Origin: Pseudomonas lutea
GTDB taxonomy: Bacteria > Pseudomonadota > Gammaproteobacteria > Pseudomonadales > Pseudomonadaceae
Assembly (NCBI RefSeq): GCF_000759445.1
Contig: NZ_JRMB01000001.1
Coordinates: 806,001 to 870,000, forward strand
Reading direction: 5' to 3'
DNA: 64,000 bases
Positions 1-9,215 of the stretch are shown one piece after another. Both the position numbers and the translations under genes were made by a program. The number at the start of each line of letters is the position of its first letter. The first letter of the stretch is position 1. The notes under the pieces were generated by a model. That model did not search any database. It worked only from the letters and a program-made list of their open reading frames with translations, and was not told the DNA's origin.

Positions 1-3000
1 GCCGAACCCAGCAAAAGGCCGGCGGCGTTGCGAACCACAATCGTGTCGCCGGCGATACCGGTACCGGAGATCGTCAGACCGTCGTTGCTGATGCTGACTC
101 CGGTTGGCGCACTCGGCACCGATGTATCCGGCGCGGTGTAGGAGGTGGCAGCAGAGGTGTTGCCTGCCAGGTCTGTCTGGGTGACCAGCAGCAGCTGCCC
201 GTTGTCCTGGGCCGAGGTGAAGGTGAAGCTGAAACCACCGGTCGAGTCGGCGACGGCGGTGCCCAGCGGGTTACCGTTAGCATCGCGGACGGTGACAGTT
301 GCGCCGGGCTCGGCCTGGCCGCTCAGGGTCAGGCCATCGGTGCTCAGGGTGAGCCCGGTGAGGGCGGCGGGAGGCTGGATATCTGCCGCCTGCAAGGGAA
401 CCGCCGGAGACACCAGGGTCGAGGCGTCGACTTGGGTCACGCTCAGGGCCTGGCCATTGATCTGCGGATTGGACAGGGTGATCTCAAAACGTCCATCGCT
501 GCCCACCACGGCGCTGCCCAACGTTGCGCCGAGGGGCCCGGTGACGGTCACGGTGGCACCGCTCTGGCCGTTACCGGTGACGATCAGACCGTTCGCTGAC
601 AAATCAAGATTGGTCACGGCAGGCGGTGCACTGAGGTCCGGCGCGATAACCGGCGCGGGGGGCGATTGGTTGCCTGCGCCATCGGCCTGAGTCACCTGCA
701 ACAGTTGGCCGTCGGTTTGCGCCTGGTCCAGCGTCAGGGTAAAGCGACCATCGGGGCCAACCTGGCCTCTGCCTATGATGCTGCCGTCAGGGCCGCGTAC
801 CGTCAGGCTGGCATTGGCCTCACCGGTACCGGTCATAATCAGGCCGGTTCGATCAAGCGTCGGGGTGACCAGTGCTGCAGGCGCCTGGGTGTCAGGGGTC
901 ACAAAGCTGACGCTGGACGCCGGGCCGCCCGACGTGTCAGTGGCGCTGACCACCAACGTCTGGCCGTTATTTTGCGGGCTGCTCAGGACCACCGTGAAGC
1001 TGCCGTCCGCTGCCGCAATGGCGGTGCCGAGCACGGCCCCATTGGTCGCGCTGACGGTAATGGTCGAGCCGGCCTCGCCGACGCCGCTCAGGGTCGTGCC
1101 GCTGACGTCGATGTTGATGGCGCCCGGCTGCAACGGGCCATCCAGGTCCGGCGCGCTGACCGGGGTCACGGGCGACGGGTTGCCGGCAGCGTCGCTCAGC
1201 ACCACTTGCAGGGCCTGACCATTGGTTTGCGGCGTACTCAGGGTGACAGTGAAATTGCCAGTGGCCGAGGTCACACCGGTGCCAATCACATTGCCCTGGG
1301 CATCAAGCACCGACACGCTGGCGCCCGGCTCGCCACGGCCGCTCAGCGTAAGGCCGTTGTTGGCCACGCCGAGATCGGTGGCGGCCGTCGGGCCGGTGAT
1401 GTCGGGCGCAGTGACCGGCACGGTGACCGAGCTTTCGCCCAGTCCATCCACGGCGACCACGTCAACCACTTCGCCATTGGCTTGTGCGGGCACCAGCGTC
1501 ACCGTGAAGCTGCCATTGCCGGCGGCGGTTGCGCTGCCGAGTAACACGCCGTTGGCGTCGCGCACCTGAATCAGCGAGCCGGCACTCGCGGTACCGGTCA
1601 GCTGCGCTCCATCGGCACTGATGGCCAATGCGGAAGGTGTCGCAGGACCGTTCGCATCGGGTGCTGTAACCACCAGCACGGGCGAGACCAGCCCGACACC
1701 ATCGGTCTGGGTAATTTGCAGCTGATTACCGGCGCTGGCGGCTGGGAAGAGGGTGGTTTCAAACGTGCCATTGGCACCGACAACCGCCGTGCCCAATGGT
1801 GCACCGGCGGCACTGACGATCGAAACGGTCGCACCGATCTCGCCTTTGCCGGAAATTTGCGTACCGTCTGCGCTGATCACCACATCGCGCACCTGCGTCG
1901 GCGCAGTGGTGTCGGACGCGGTCAGCTCTGCCGACGCCGAGTTGCCCGCCGCATCCGTCGCGCTGATGTTGAGTTTTTCGCCGTTGCGCTGCGCGGCGTC
2001 CAACAGGACGCTGAAGCTACCGTCCAGCTCGACACGCGTTGCGCCAATCACCCGACCTGATGCATCACGCACCAGCACTCGCGAGCCTGCCTCCGCCCGG
2101 CCGGTGAGGGTCAAGCCGTCTGCCGACAATACAAACGCCGAGGGTGCCAATGGAGGCGTAGTATCCGGCGCCGGCACAGGCACGTTGCCTGACGTATTGC
2201 CTGCAGCGTCGGTGAGGGTGAGCTGAAGCACCTGACCGGCGTTTTGCGCCACGCTCAGGTTGACGTTGAACAGGCCGTCGGTGCCGACGACTGCGGTCCC
2301 CAATACGTTGCCATTGATGTCGATGACGCTCGCCGTGCTGCCGGGTTCGCCGCGTCCGCTGACAATAAGCCCGTTGCCGCTGATGGCAATATCGGTAGGT
2401 GCGTCCGGCGCAGTAACGTCGCCGCCGGGCGGGGTGACATTGATGTCCGGCGCCACCGCCTGTGCAGGCACCGATACGTTGCCGGCGGCATCGACTGCGT
2501 TGACGGTCAGCGACTGGCCGTCAGTTTGCGGAGGGTTCAGACCCAGGCTGAATGTGGCGTCGGCGCCGACGACAGCGCTGCCCAGCAAGGTGCCATCGGC
2601 GGCACGCACTTGAATGGTTGCGCCCACTTCGCCCGAGCCGCTCAGCCGGATGCCGTCGGCACTGACTGCGAGATTACCCGGGGCGTCTGGCGGCGTGGTA
2701 TCGGCGGGTGGCGTGACGTCGAGGTCCGGCGCCAGTGCCTGCGCCGGTACGGACACATTGCCCGCAGCGTCGATCGCGTTGACGGTCAACGATTGGCCGT
2801 CAGTCTGCGCAGGATTGAGCCCGACGCTAAAGGTCCCGTCCGCGCCGACGATGCCACTGCCCAACAAGGTGCCGTCGGCCGCACGCACCTGAACGGTCGC
2901 GCCGACTTCGCCTGAGCCGGTCAGGACAGTGCCGCCTGGGTTGACTGCAAGGTTGGTTGGAGCAGCGGGAGGCGTAGTGTCTGCGCCGGGCGGCGTACCG

Positions 3001-3752
3001 CCACCGGGCTGGCCATCGTCGACAACCGGCGTCGTAGTCTGAGCAGGAGGCGATACGTTGCCGGCAGCATCGATTGCGCTGACCTGCAATGGCTGGCCGC
3101 TGGTTTGTGGCGGACTGAGCGTGAGGCTGAAGTTGCCGTCCGGCCCGGTGACTCCGCTGCCCAGCAGGACGCCGCTATTGTTGCGTACCTGAATGGTCGA
3201 GCCAGCTTCGCTGGTGCCGGTCAGGAGGGAGCCGTCAGCGCTGACCAGGAGATTGCCCGGTGCGACGGGGGCCGAAGTGTCGGCCGGACTGCTGCCGCCA
3301 CCACCGCCCCCGCCACCGCCTCCAGCTACCCCGCCTGCTGCAGCGGCACCGCCGGCACCGAGCAGGCCGAGGCCGGCAAACGCCCAGGTCGGCGTCGCGC
3401 CGCTGACTACGCCCGCGTCTGCGATGAGTGTGTCCAGCGAATTGACTTCATCAAATGTGAAACCGTTAAAGGACTGGGCATCGTATTGGGCCTGCCAAAG
3501 GGTGCCATCCTCACCCTGAAAAACCATGTCGCTGTTGACGCCGTCCGCGGTCGCATTAAAAAAATTGGCAACTTTGATCTGTTCGCCATTTTTCAGATTC
3601 ACCACAAGTTCCTGGCCATTGCGGCTCACTGAAGCGACTTGACTGGGGGGAACGGGCATTTGAACAACGGAGGGCGTGTCGAGGGACAGATTCCCCCAGG
3701 TCTTTGCGGTAAGTTCGGAGGTTGCTTTATTGGCTACAACGATATTGTCCAT
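1..3752 (-). CDS. Giant BapA/LapF-type surface adhesin with Ig-like repeats (5' part)
   Basis: This gene starts at ATG 3752-3750, preceded by a weak AGGGA ribosome site, and stays open to the left edge, so about 1250 N-terminal residues are visible and the C-terminus is outside. The first ~130 residues (start MDNIVVANKATSELTAKTWG) look like the BapA prefix-like domain: a beta-rich segment ending in VVNLKNGEQIKVANFF, then a short hydrophobic stretch (AFAGLGLLGAGGAAAAGG). A poly-glycine linker covers about residues 140-156. It is followed by about 12 Ig-like repeats of 83-100 residues, each carrying motifs such as FSVTL..Q.NGQ.L.V..TDAAGN. Proteins of this kind are exported by type I secretion and act in biofilm adhesion. 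That role is inferred, because the RTX and secretion end cannot be seen. Its start region faces the XRE regulator at 4370. Confidence 0.85.
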   Translation of the reverse strand, partial: MDNIVVANKATSELTAKTWGNLSLDTPSVVQMPVPPSQVASVSRNGQELVVNLKNGEQIKVANFFNATADGVNSDMVFQGEDGTLWQAQYDAQSFNGFTFDEVNSLDTLIADAGVVSGATPTWAFAGLGLLGAGGAAAAGGVAGGGGGGGGGGSSPADTSAPVAPGNLLVSADGSLLTGTSEAGSTIQVRNNSGVLLGSGVTGPDGNFSLTLSPPQTSGQPLQVSAIDAAGNVSPPAQTTTPVVDDGQPGGGTPPGADTTPPAAPTNLAVNPGGTVLTGSGEVGATVQVRAADGTLLGSGIVGADGTFSVGLNPAQTDGQSLTVNAIDAAGNVSVPAQALAPDLDVTPPADTTPPDAPGNLAVSADGIRLSGSGEVGATIQVRAADGTLLGSAVVGADATFSLGLNPPQTDGQSLTVNAVDAAGNVSVPAQAVAPDINVTPPGGDVTAPDAPTDIAISGNGLIVSGRGEPGSTASVIDINGNVLGTAVVGTDGLFNVNLSVAQNAGQVLQLTLTDAAGNTSGNVPVPAPDTTPPLAPSAFVLSADGLTLTGRAEAGSRVLVRDASGRVIGATRVELDGSFSVLLDAAQRNGEKLNISATDAAGNSASAELTASDTTAPTQVRDVVISADGTQISGKGEIGATVSIVSAAGAPLGTAVVGANGTFETTLFPAASAGNQLQITQTDGVGLVSPVLVVTAPDANGPATPSALAISADGAQLTGTASAGSLIQVRDANGVLLGSATAAGNGSFTVTLVPAQANGEVVDVVAVDGLGESSVTVPVTAPDITGPTAATDLGVANNGLTLSGRGEPGASVSVLDAQGNVIGTGVTSATGNFTVTLSTPQTNGQALQVVLSDAAGNPSPVTPVSAPDLDGPLQPGAINIDVSGTTLSGVGEAGSTITVSATNGAVLGTAIAAADGSFTVVLSSPQNNGQTLVVSATDTSGGPASSVSFVTPDTQAPAALVTPTLDRTGLIMTGTGEANASLTVRGPDGSIIGRGQVGPDGRFTLTLDQAQTDGQLLQVTQADGAGNQSPPAPVIAPDLSAPPAVTNLDLSANGLIVTGNGQSGATVTVTGPLGATLGSAVVGSDGRFEITLSNPQINGQALSVTQVDASTLVSPAVPLQAADIQPPAALTGLTLSTDGLTLSGQAEPGATVTVRDANGNPLGTAVADSTGGFSFTFTSAQDNGQLLLVTQTDLAGNTSAATSYTAPDTSVPSAPTGVSISNDGLTISGTGIAGDTIVVRNAAGLLLGS

Positions 3753-4369
3753 GTGACAGTCCCTTTCTTCGCTTTTAGCACTACAACAACGCGGTGAGTG
3801 GCGTGTCATACCAGCCGCCTGACTTCGGCTTCCCAGTCAGGTGCATTTCGTTCTTATGAGTGGAAGCCGTTTGCCATTAATTTAGATTGGATCCACCCAA
3901 TATCAACGGAATATTGTTTGACGGATAGGCAGCAAGCGGATTGAGGGGATGACAACTTACTGATTTCGCTGCTAAAAATCTAAGTTAGATAGGGATCTAC
4001 CGGTCGTCGGGGCGTTTGCGCAAATGCATTCGATCGGGGGGGAAACGTTTGCGTTGACGCTTTGAATTAAGTCGGTCCCGACGAATGGCATCAGGCTCTT
4101 TGCGTTATAAACCGGCACATTCATGTGAATGCCCGGCACGACATTCGCTGCCAAGGTTTTTTTAGCGCTCGCAATGATTTTGCGGGAACAAAAGGCTGGA
4201 AAGTACGTTGCTCAGGTCCGTTAAATACCTGCTCGCGCCGTATTTAAACGCTGTAAGGTAGTGCCCCCTACCGTACGAGGCTGTTTCGCTAGTTCAGGAA
4301 GCTCGCACTCCAGCCCCCCATTGCACCCACCGGTCCATCGTGTGGCGTGAATTCAGCAGGAGTTTGCCC
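3753..4369. promoter_or_regulatory. Long divergent intergenic region between adhesin and XRE gene
   Basis: These 617 bp separate two divergent start codons and should hold both promoters. The stretch is AT-richer than its surroundings around 3870-3920. Two short inverted repeats are visible: CAATAT/ATATTG at 3898-3903 and 3911-3916, and CATTCA/TGAATG at 4118-4123 and 4126-4131. Either could be an operator. No coding sequence is convincing here. Confidence 0.45.
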
Positions 4370-4861
4370 ATGGAACCCCTTGGATCGCGATTGAGAAAAG
4401 AACGCAAACGGTTGGGCCTGACGCAGATTGCGTTCGCCCGGATCGGCGGTGTCGAACCCAACGCGCAGAGTCACTACGAGAGCGGTCATCGTTCCCCCAA
4501 GGCGGATTATCTGCAGCGGGTGTGTGATGCGGGAGTGGACATGCATTACCTGTTCTCCGGCGGGGCGGTTCGGGCTGATCCGCAAGGCTATGAACCCCGG
4601 GAGCCATCCCGCATGGGGCGCTTGTTGGCCGGCAGCCATGGCGAAGTGCTTGTCTCGAACCGCAACGCGGTCGGCATTCTGGGGACGCTGCATCAAAGTC
4701 TGAATCACACCACGCAAGTCATCGCCGACGTTGCGACCTGTTTCGGCACGCGCCCGCCAGACAACCGCGAGGAACAGTTCGCCGCGCAGGTGAGGGATTT
4801 TCAGGAAGACTCGCGACGCTTCATCGGGCTGGCAATGATGAAGGTGCAACACAGCGTTTGA
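4370..4861 (+). CDS. XRE-family helix-turn-helix transcriptional regulator
   Basis: The 163-residue protein carries an N-terminal HTH_3-type DNA-binding domain at about residues 5-60 (GSRLRKERKRLGLTQ, then a degenerate recognition helix and YESGHRSPKADYL). The remaining ~100 residues are helical and match no ligand domain I know. The ATG at 4370 is chosen because CAGGAG lies seven bases upstream; an in-frame GTG at 4340 has no such site. The pattern 'GGV.PNAQ..YE.G.R.P...YL' is common in Pseudomonas stand-alone XRE regulators. Its divergent placement opposite the giant adhesin suggests it may control that gene, but this is inference from position only. Confidence 0.8.
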   Translation: MEPLGSRLRKERKRLGLTQIAFARIGGVEPNAQSHYESGHRSPKADYLQRVCDAGVDMHYLFSGGAVRADPQGYEPREPSRMGRLLAGSHGEVLVSNRNAVGILGTLHQSLNHTTQVIADVATCFGTRPPDNREEQFAAQVRDFQEDSRRFIGLAMMKVQHSV

Positions 4862-4994
4862 CGTGGCACCCGTGTGCTCCCGGCGCACAGCGGTCTCGCG
4901 CCAGCCTGAATCGCAAGTTGCACGAAAACCTGAGGGTGTTGACGTGCCGAGACAGCGGGTGGTCAGGGGCGGGTGATGTCGCGAGGGGAATCGC

Positions 4995-5760
4995 GTTCGC
5001 CAGCAAGCCGGCTCCTACGGATTTTCGTGTCCGTCACGACTGCATGCTCATGCCAGCTTTTGTAGGAGCGCGCTTGCCCGCGATGCGGTGTGTCAAGCAA
5101 CGATGATGCCGCTGCAGGAGTGCATTCGCCAGCAAGCCGGCTCCTACGGATTTTCGTGTCCGTCACGACTGCATGCTCATGCCAGCTTTTGTAGGAGCGC
5201 GCTTGCCCGCGATGCGGTGTGTCAGGCGACGATGATGCCGCTGGAAGAATGCATTCGCCAGCAAGCCGGCTCCTACGGATTTTCGTGTCCGTCACCACTG
5301 CATGCTCTTGCCAGCTTTTGTAGGAGCGCGCTTGCCCGCGATGCGATGTGTCAGGCAACGATGATGCCGCTGGAAAAATGCATTCGCCAGCAAGCCGGCT
5401 CCTACGGATTTTCGTGTCCGTCACCACTGCATGCTCATGCCAGCTCTTGTAGGAGCGCGCTTGCCCGCGATGCGGTGTGTCAGGCGACGATGATGCCGCT
5501 GGAAGAATGCATTCGCCAGCAAGCCGGCTCCTACGGATTTTCGTGTCCGTCACGACTGCATGCTCATGCCAGCTTTTGTAGGAGCGCGCTTGCCCGCGAT
5601 GCGGTGTGTCAGGCGACGATGATGCCGCTGGAAGAATGCATTCGCCAGCAAGCCGGCTCCTACGGATTTTCGTGTCCGTCACCACTGCATGCTCATGCCA
5701 GCTTTTGTAGGAGCGCGCTTGCCCGCGATGGCGGCCTGTTAGGCGATGAAGATGCCGCTG
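4995..5760. repeat. Tandem array of six 129-bp REP-pair units
   Basis: Six near-identical units start at about 5001, 5130, 5259, 5388, 5517 and 5646, an exact 129-bp period. Each unit contains one REP half (GCCAGCAAGCCGGCTCCTAC) and the inverted half (GTAGGAGCGCGCTTGCCCGC), separated by about 40 bp, so each is a REPIN-like doublet. Copies differ at only a few positions (for example gcaggag, gaagaat or gaaaaat before the left REP). The array fills the space between the convergent 3' ends of the XRE gene and the GGDEF-EAL gene, a usual place for REPs. Because 129 is divisible by three, both strands stay open by chance; I do not regard those frames as genes. Confidence 0.95.
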
Positions 5761-5761
5761 C

Positions 5762-7708
5762 TTAAACGACCAGCGCCGCATCCCGTTCGGGGCCGACCCA
5801 GCTCAGCGTTTGTTCAAGGAGCATTGGCCGCGAGAACAGGTAACCCTGAACCAGCGTGCAACCGAGGCTGCGCAATGCCTGCAGTTCGGCCTCGGTCTCG
5901 ACGCCCTCGCTGATGCACTGCAAACCCATGTCCTGGCTCAACGCCAGCAGCGACTTGACGATTTTGTAACTCGCCGGGTTCTGGTGGATATCGGTGACAA
6001 AGGTGCGGTCGATTTTGAGTTTGGTCAGCGGCAAGGCATGGAGCTGACTGAGGCTTGAATACCCGGTGCCGAAGTCGTCCAGCGAGATGCCGCAACCCAA
6101 TTCCCGAAACGCATTGATCGCCCGTTGCGCTTGCACCAGGTCCTTGATAACCGCGGTCTCGGTGATTTCCAGGTCGAGCCGCGTGGCGTCGAAACCACTT
6201 CCACGGATGACGCCGATCAACTGCTCAACCGCCTCCATCGACGAGCAGTCGTGCGCCGACAGGTTGAATGACAGGCGCACGTCCACCGGCCATGACTGTG
6301 CGGCCTGCATGGCCTTGGCCAGCAGCGGCGGGGTCAGGCGGTTGACCAGGCCGATCCGTTCAGCCACGCCGATAAAGTGCCCGGGCGCGACGCTGCCCAG
6401 CTTTGGACTCATCCATCGGGCCAAGGCTTCGAAGGCCACGGTGCGCGAGGTGCGGATGTCGATGATCGGCTGAAACACCAGCGTGAACTCTTCCTCGACA
6501 TTGGCCTGGCGCAGGCCCTGTTCGGTGAGCACATCGCGCTTGAGGCGCTGATGCTGACTGGCGGAAAACATGCACAGCTCCCCGGGCGTCTCGCGCTTGC
6601 TGCTGTACAAGGCGTAGTCGGCAAACTCATAACATTCGGTTGCGGTGCTCGCCAGGTCGGGGAACACCACCAGACCCATGGACGCGCTGATCGTCACCTG
6701 GATGTCACCGATGACGAAGGGCTGACGCATGGCCCGACACAGAGCCATGCCTTGCTTGACCAGTACGCTTTCGGCGCCGGCGTTGACCATGATCAGGCCG
6801 AATTCATCGCCGCCCAGTCGAGCCACGTGGAGCTGGTCGCTGGCGAACGCCAGCAGACGCTCGCCCACCTGACGCAGCAGTTTGTCGCCCACGCCATGGC
6901 CGTAGGAGTCGTTGATGGGCTTGAAACCGTCCAGATCAATCATGCCGATGGCAAGCCGTGAGCCGTCTTCTCGCGCCTTGACCAGCTCGCGCTCGAGCAT
7001 GCTGAAAAACTGCCGCCGGTTGGGCAACCCGGTCAGGCTGTCTTCGTTGGCCAGGCGCTGATTGTCGTCGCTGAGTTTCTCGGTACGGATCTGCATGTTC
7101 ACCAGCCGGGTGAACTCGCCGTAATGGTTTTGCAGCACCACGATCATCGCCAGCGAAACCAGAAAAACGTTGGCCGCCATGGCCGTGTAAGTGGCATTGC
7201 CGGCGGTGGCGAAGAACGCCACAAAGGCGATGTTGACCACCGCTGTGGTCATCATGGCGGAGGAGGGCAGATGCATCAGACAGAAGATGCAGACAATCAC
7301 CGTAATTGCCATGTAGAAGGCCACGTGCGACTTGGTGTAGGTGTCGCCATAGGGAAACAGCAGCAACGACCAGATCGTGAAACCGAATGCGATAAACACG
7401 GTGAGCTGGTTGGTGCGCGTCAGCTTTTTGTGGATTTGCTCGGTGGAAATACGCTGACCGCGGCTGTGCCACCAGATGCCGGCCCGCAGCCCGCCCACCA
7501 GGGTCAGCACCAGCGGGATGTACACCGTGAGCCAAGTGGGTGCCACTGCGTAGTGGGTGGCCGCCAGGGCGAGGGTGTTGATCAGCAGGATCACGTACAT
7601 CATCGGGAGTTGTCTGGACAGCGCGATGTATTGCGCTTCCAGCAGGCGGGCGTTGGTTCGCGGAACGCTGACCAGCGCTTTCAATCGTTTAAAAGGCAGG
7701 AATTTCAT
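5762..7708 (-). CDS. Membrane-bound GGDEF-EAL c-di-GMP turnover protein
   Basis: The 648-residue protein has an N-terminal block with about six membrane segments in the first 200 residues (for example YVILLINTLALAATHYAV and HVAFYMAITVIVCIFCLMHL). A GGDEF domain starts near residue 220, and an EAL domain near 410 runs to the end. The cyclase signature RLGGDEF (about residue 297) is canonical. The inhibitory RxxD site five residues before it is replaced by SDQL, so product inhibition is probably lost. The EAL half keeps FEALARW, FNLSAHD, LEITET, DDFGTGYSS, LKIDRTF, EGVE and QGY, so phosphodiesterase activity is likely. Either activity or both may be real. ATG 7708 was preferred over the upstream GTG codons, though no strong ribosome site is seen. 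Confidence 0.9.
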   Translation of the reverse strand: MKFLPFKRLKALVSVPRTNARLLEAQYIALSRQLPMMYVILLINTLALAATHYAVAPTWLTVYIPLVLTLVGGLRAGIWWHSRGQRISTEQIHKKLTRTNQLTVFIAFGFTIWSLLLFPYGDTYTKSHVAFYMAITVIVCIFCLMHLPSSAMMTTAVVNIAFVAFFATAGNATYTAMAANVFLVSLAMIVVLQNHYGEFTRLVNMQIRTEKLSDDNQRLANEDSLTGLPNRRQFFSMLERELVKAREDGSRLAIGMIDLDGFKPINDSYGHGVGDKLLRQVGERLLAFASDQLHVARLGGDEFGLIMVNAGAESVLVKQGMALCRAMRQPFVIGDIQVTISASMGLVVFPDLASTATECYEFADYALYSSKRETPGELCMFSASQHQRLKRDVLTEQGLRQANVEEEFTLVFQPIIDIRTSRTVAFEALARWMSPKLGSVAPGHFIGVAERIGLVNRLTPPLLAKAMQAAQSWPVDVRLSFNLSAHDCSSMEAVEQLIGVIRGSGFDATRLDLEITETAVIKDLVQAQRAINAFRELGCGISLDDFGTGYSSLSQLHALPLTKLKIDRTFVTDIHQNPASYKIVKSLLALSQDMGLQCISEGVETEAELQALRSLGCTLVQGYLFSRPMLLEQTLSWVGPERDAALVV

Positions 7709-7847
7709 AAAAAGGGACCCAACGCGCGCAACTGTAAATAAAGACAACGGCACCACTTGCAGCGCTGCAAAACGTTATGACTGTGTGTGGATATCGGCTG
7801 GCGGGCGTGTTTCTGTAGCCAAGGGCGGCGTCACGTGGGGCATCAGG

Positions 7848-7874
7848 CAAAACGCGGCCGCCGCAACGGCCGCG
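7848..7874 (-). terminator. Rho-independent terminator of the DUF892 gene
   Basis: Read on the minus strand, the arms CGCGGCCG and CGGCCGCG (7867-7874 and 7853-7860) enclose a six-base loop and are followed by TTTT. The hairpin lies nine bases past the stop of the 7883-8392 gene. Confidence 0.6.
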
Positions 7875-7882
7875 CGGTCAGG

Positions 7883-8392
7883 CTATTTTTTTGCTTCGGT
7901 ATTGGGTGCTTCCGAGCGGATCAGGAACGCCTCGGTGGTTTGCGGCAAATGCTCGAGTATCCACTTCGCCATGGCCTGCTCCTGGGGCAGGATCTTCTCG
8001 CACACCGCCTGGGTCTCGTGATCACCCGCCGCTTTGGCTGCCGCGATCAGCACGGTGTACATCGCAATCTCGACGTTTTCGAACACATAGCCGGCCATCG
8101 AGCCTTTGATCACTTCGTCGCTCATCATCGAGCCGCCGACCGCCTGGCCGAACGCCATGAGTTTGCCGCCCAGGTCTTTCAGCGTCGAAGGGCTCCCGCC
8201 AAGACGTGTCAGGCAGCCGTCGATCAGCTCCTGCTGCCCGAGGGTTTCCTTGATGTGCTGATCGATGCGGGCTTTCAGGTCAGGGTAATGCTCCAGGCGT
8301 TCGGACTGCGCCTTGAGCATCTTCTCGGCCTGCTGCTCCATTGCGTGAGCGTCGCGCAGCCAGTCGAGCAGGTTTTCTTGTGGAGTTGCCAT
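7883..8392 (-). CDS. DUF892 ferritin-like (YciE/YciF-type) stress protein
   Basis: The 169-residue protein is almost entirely helical and begins MATPQENLLDWLRDAHAMEQ, which is typical of the YciF/DUF892 family. These are four-helix ferritin-like proteins induced by osmotic or general stress. Acidic and histidine residues suitable for a dimetal centre occur along the helices (AHAMEQQAEKML, DQHIKETLGQQ, YVFENVEIAMY, KILPQEQAMAKWI). ATG 8392 has the ribosome site GAGAGGA. The gene is alone, with a terminator just after it. The biochemical role of the family is not settled; iron or redox protection is the usual guess. Confidence 0.85.
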   Translation of the reverse strand: MATPQENLLDWLRDAHAMEQQAEKMLKAQSERLEHYPDLKARIDQHIKETLGQQELIDGCLTRLGGSPSTLKDLGGKLMAFGQAVGGSMMSDEVIKGSMAGYVFENVEIAMYTVLIAAAKAAGDHETQAVCEKILPQEQAMAKWILEHLPQTTEAFLIRSEAPNTEAKK

Positions 8393-8648
8393 GAGGTGTT
8401 CCTCTCGCTGTGAATGTATGGGGTTGATAGGCAGGTTCGGGCATGAGTTCCACCTCATCGAAGGCTTGAGGAATAAACGGTCGGTCGCCGATAAAAAGCC
8501 GAAAAACTGACCTTTTCAAGCGAAGCCGTGCCCAATGCAGCAGAGCCGGTACAGGGGAGCGTGAGCGAGCGAAACCGTGAGCGCGCGAACCTTCCGGCCG
8601 GACTCCCGATGCTCACTTTCCCGATGCATGTTTAAAGGACGTTGAACG

Positions 8649-9176
8649 ATGGTAATAGCCTGTCTGGGTTGGGGCTCATTGATATGGAAGTCGGACCCGT
8701 TGCCGATGGCCAGCGAGTGGTTCATCGACGGCCCATGGTTGCCGGTCGAATTTTCGCGAATCGGCGACGGCGGTGAACTGTCCACGGCGCTGTGCCTGAA
8801 TGCACCGCCCTGCCGGGTGTTGTGGGCTGTTCTGGCAACGGATTCGCTGGAGCAGGCATGCAGCGCGTTGCGCGAGCGCGAGCAGATTCCGGCCGCGCGT
8901 GAAGATGGCATCGGCGTGTTCGTAACGAGCGGTTCTGCAACGGGGCCCCTGGCCGAGTGGGCCAGCGACCGCCAGGTGGACGCCATCATCTGGACTGCGT
9001 TACCGCCGCGCCTTCACACGGAGGGAAGGCTGCCTGCCTGTGAGGATGCGCTGGCGTACTTGCAGAGCCTTGCCGGTGAAGAACTTGAGCACGCTCGCGA
9101 GTACATCTGCCAGGTTCCGACACAGATCGACACGCCGTATCGCCGTGCCATCCAGAAAAAGCTGGGGTGGAAGTAG
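8649..9176 (+). CDS. Gamma-glutamylcyclotransferase-fold hypothetical protein
   Basis: The 175-residue protein opens with VIACLGWGSLIWKSDPL, which resembles the substrate-binding YGSL loop of the GGCT/AIG2-like fold. The rest has no second motif I recognise. ATG 8649 is preceded by AAAGGA at a good distance. The gene converges on cyoD with a hairpin between them. A role in cleaving gamma-glutamyl or related amides is possible by fold only; no catalytic glutamate can be assigned by eye. Confidence 0.6.
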   Translation: MVIACLGWGSLIWKSDPLPMASEWFIDGPWLPVEFSRIGDGGELSTALCLNAPPCRVLWAVLATDSLEQACSALREREQIPAAREDGIGVFVTSGSATGPLAEWASDRQVDAIIWTALPPRLHTEGRLPACEDALAYLQSLAGEELEHAREYICQVPTQIDTPYRRAIQKKLGWK

Positions 9177-9177
9177 C

Positions 9178-9206
9178 AGGCTGGAATCCCCTGATACCAG
9201 CCTTTA
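9178..9206. terminator. Bidirectional hairpin between convergent genes
   Basis: The perfect arms AGGCTGG (9178-9184) and CCAGCCT (9197-9203) enclose a 12-base loop, with short T runs. The hairpin sits exactly between the stop codons of the GGCT-like gene and cyoD. Confidence 0.5.
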
Positions 9207-9215
9207 CGACAGGCC

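Noticed and set aside
145..3632. Several plus-strand frames across the adhesin
   Set aside because: They are antisense shadows of the Ig-like repeats, which read cleanly as FSFTFTSAQDNGQLLLVTQ and similar on the minus strand.
4963..5781. Long open frames on both strands through the REP array (272 and 225 codons)
   Set aside because: They consist of repeated REP palindromes with a period divisible by three; there is no ribosome site and the peptide is a 43-residue repeat with no resemblance to a protein.
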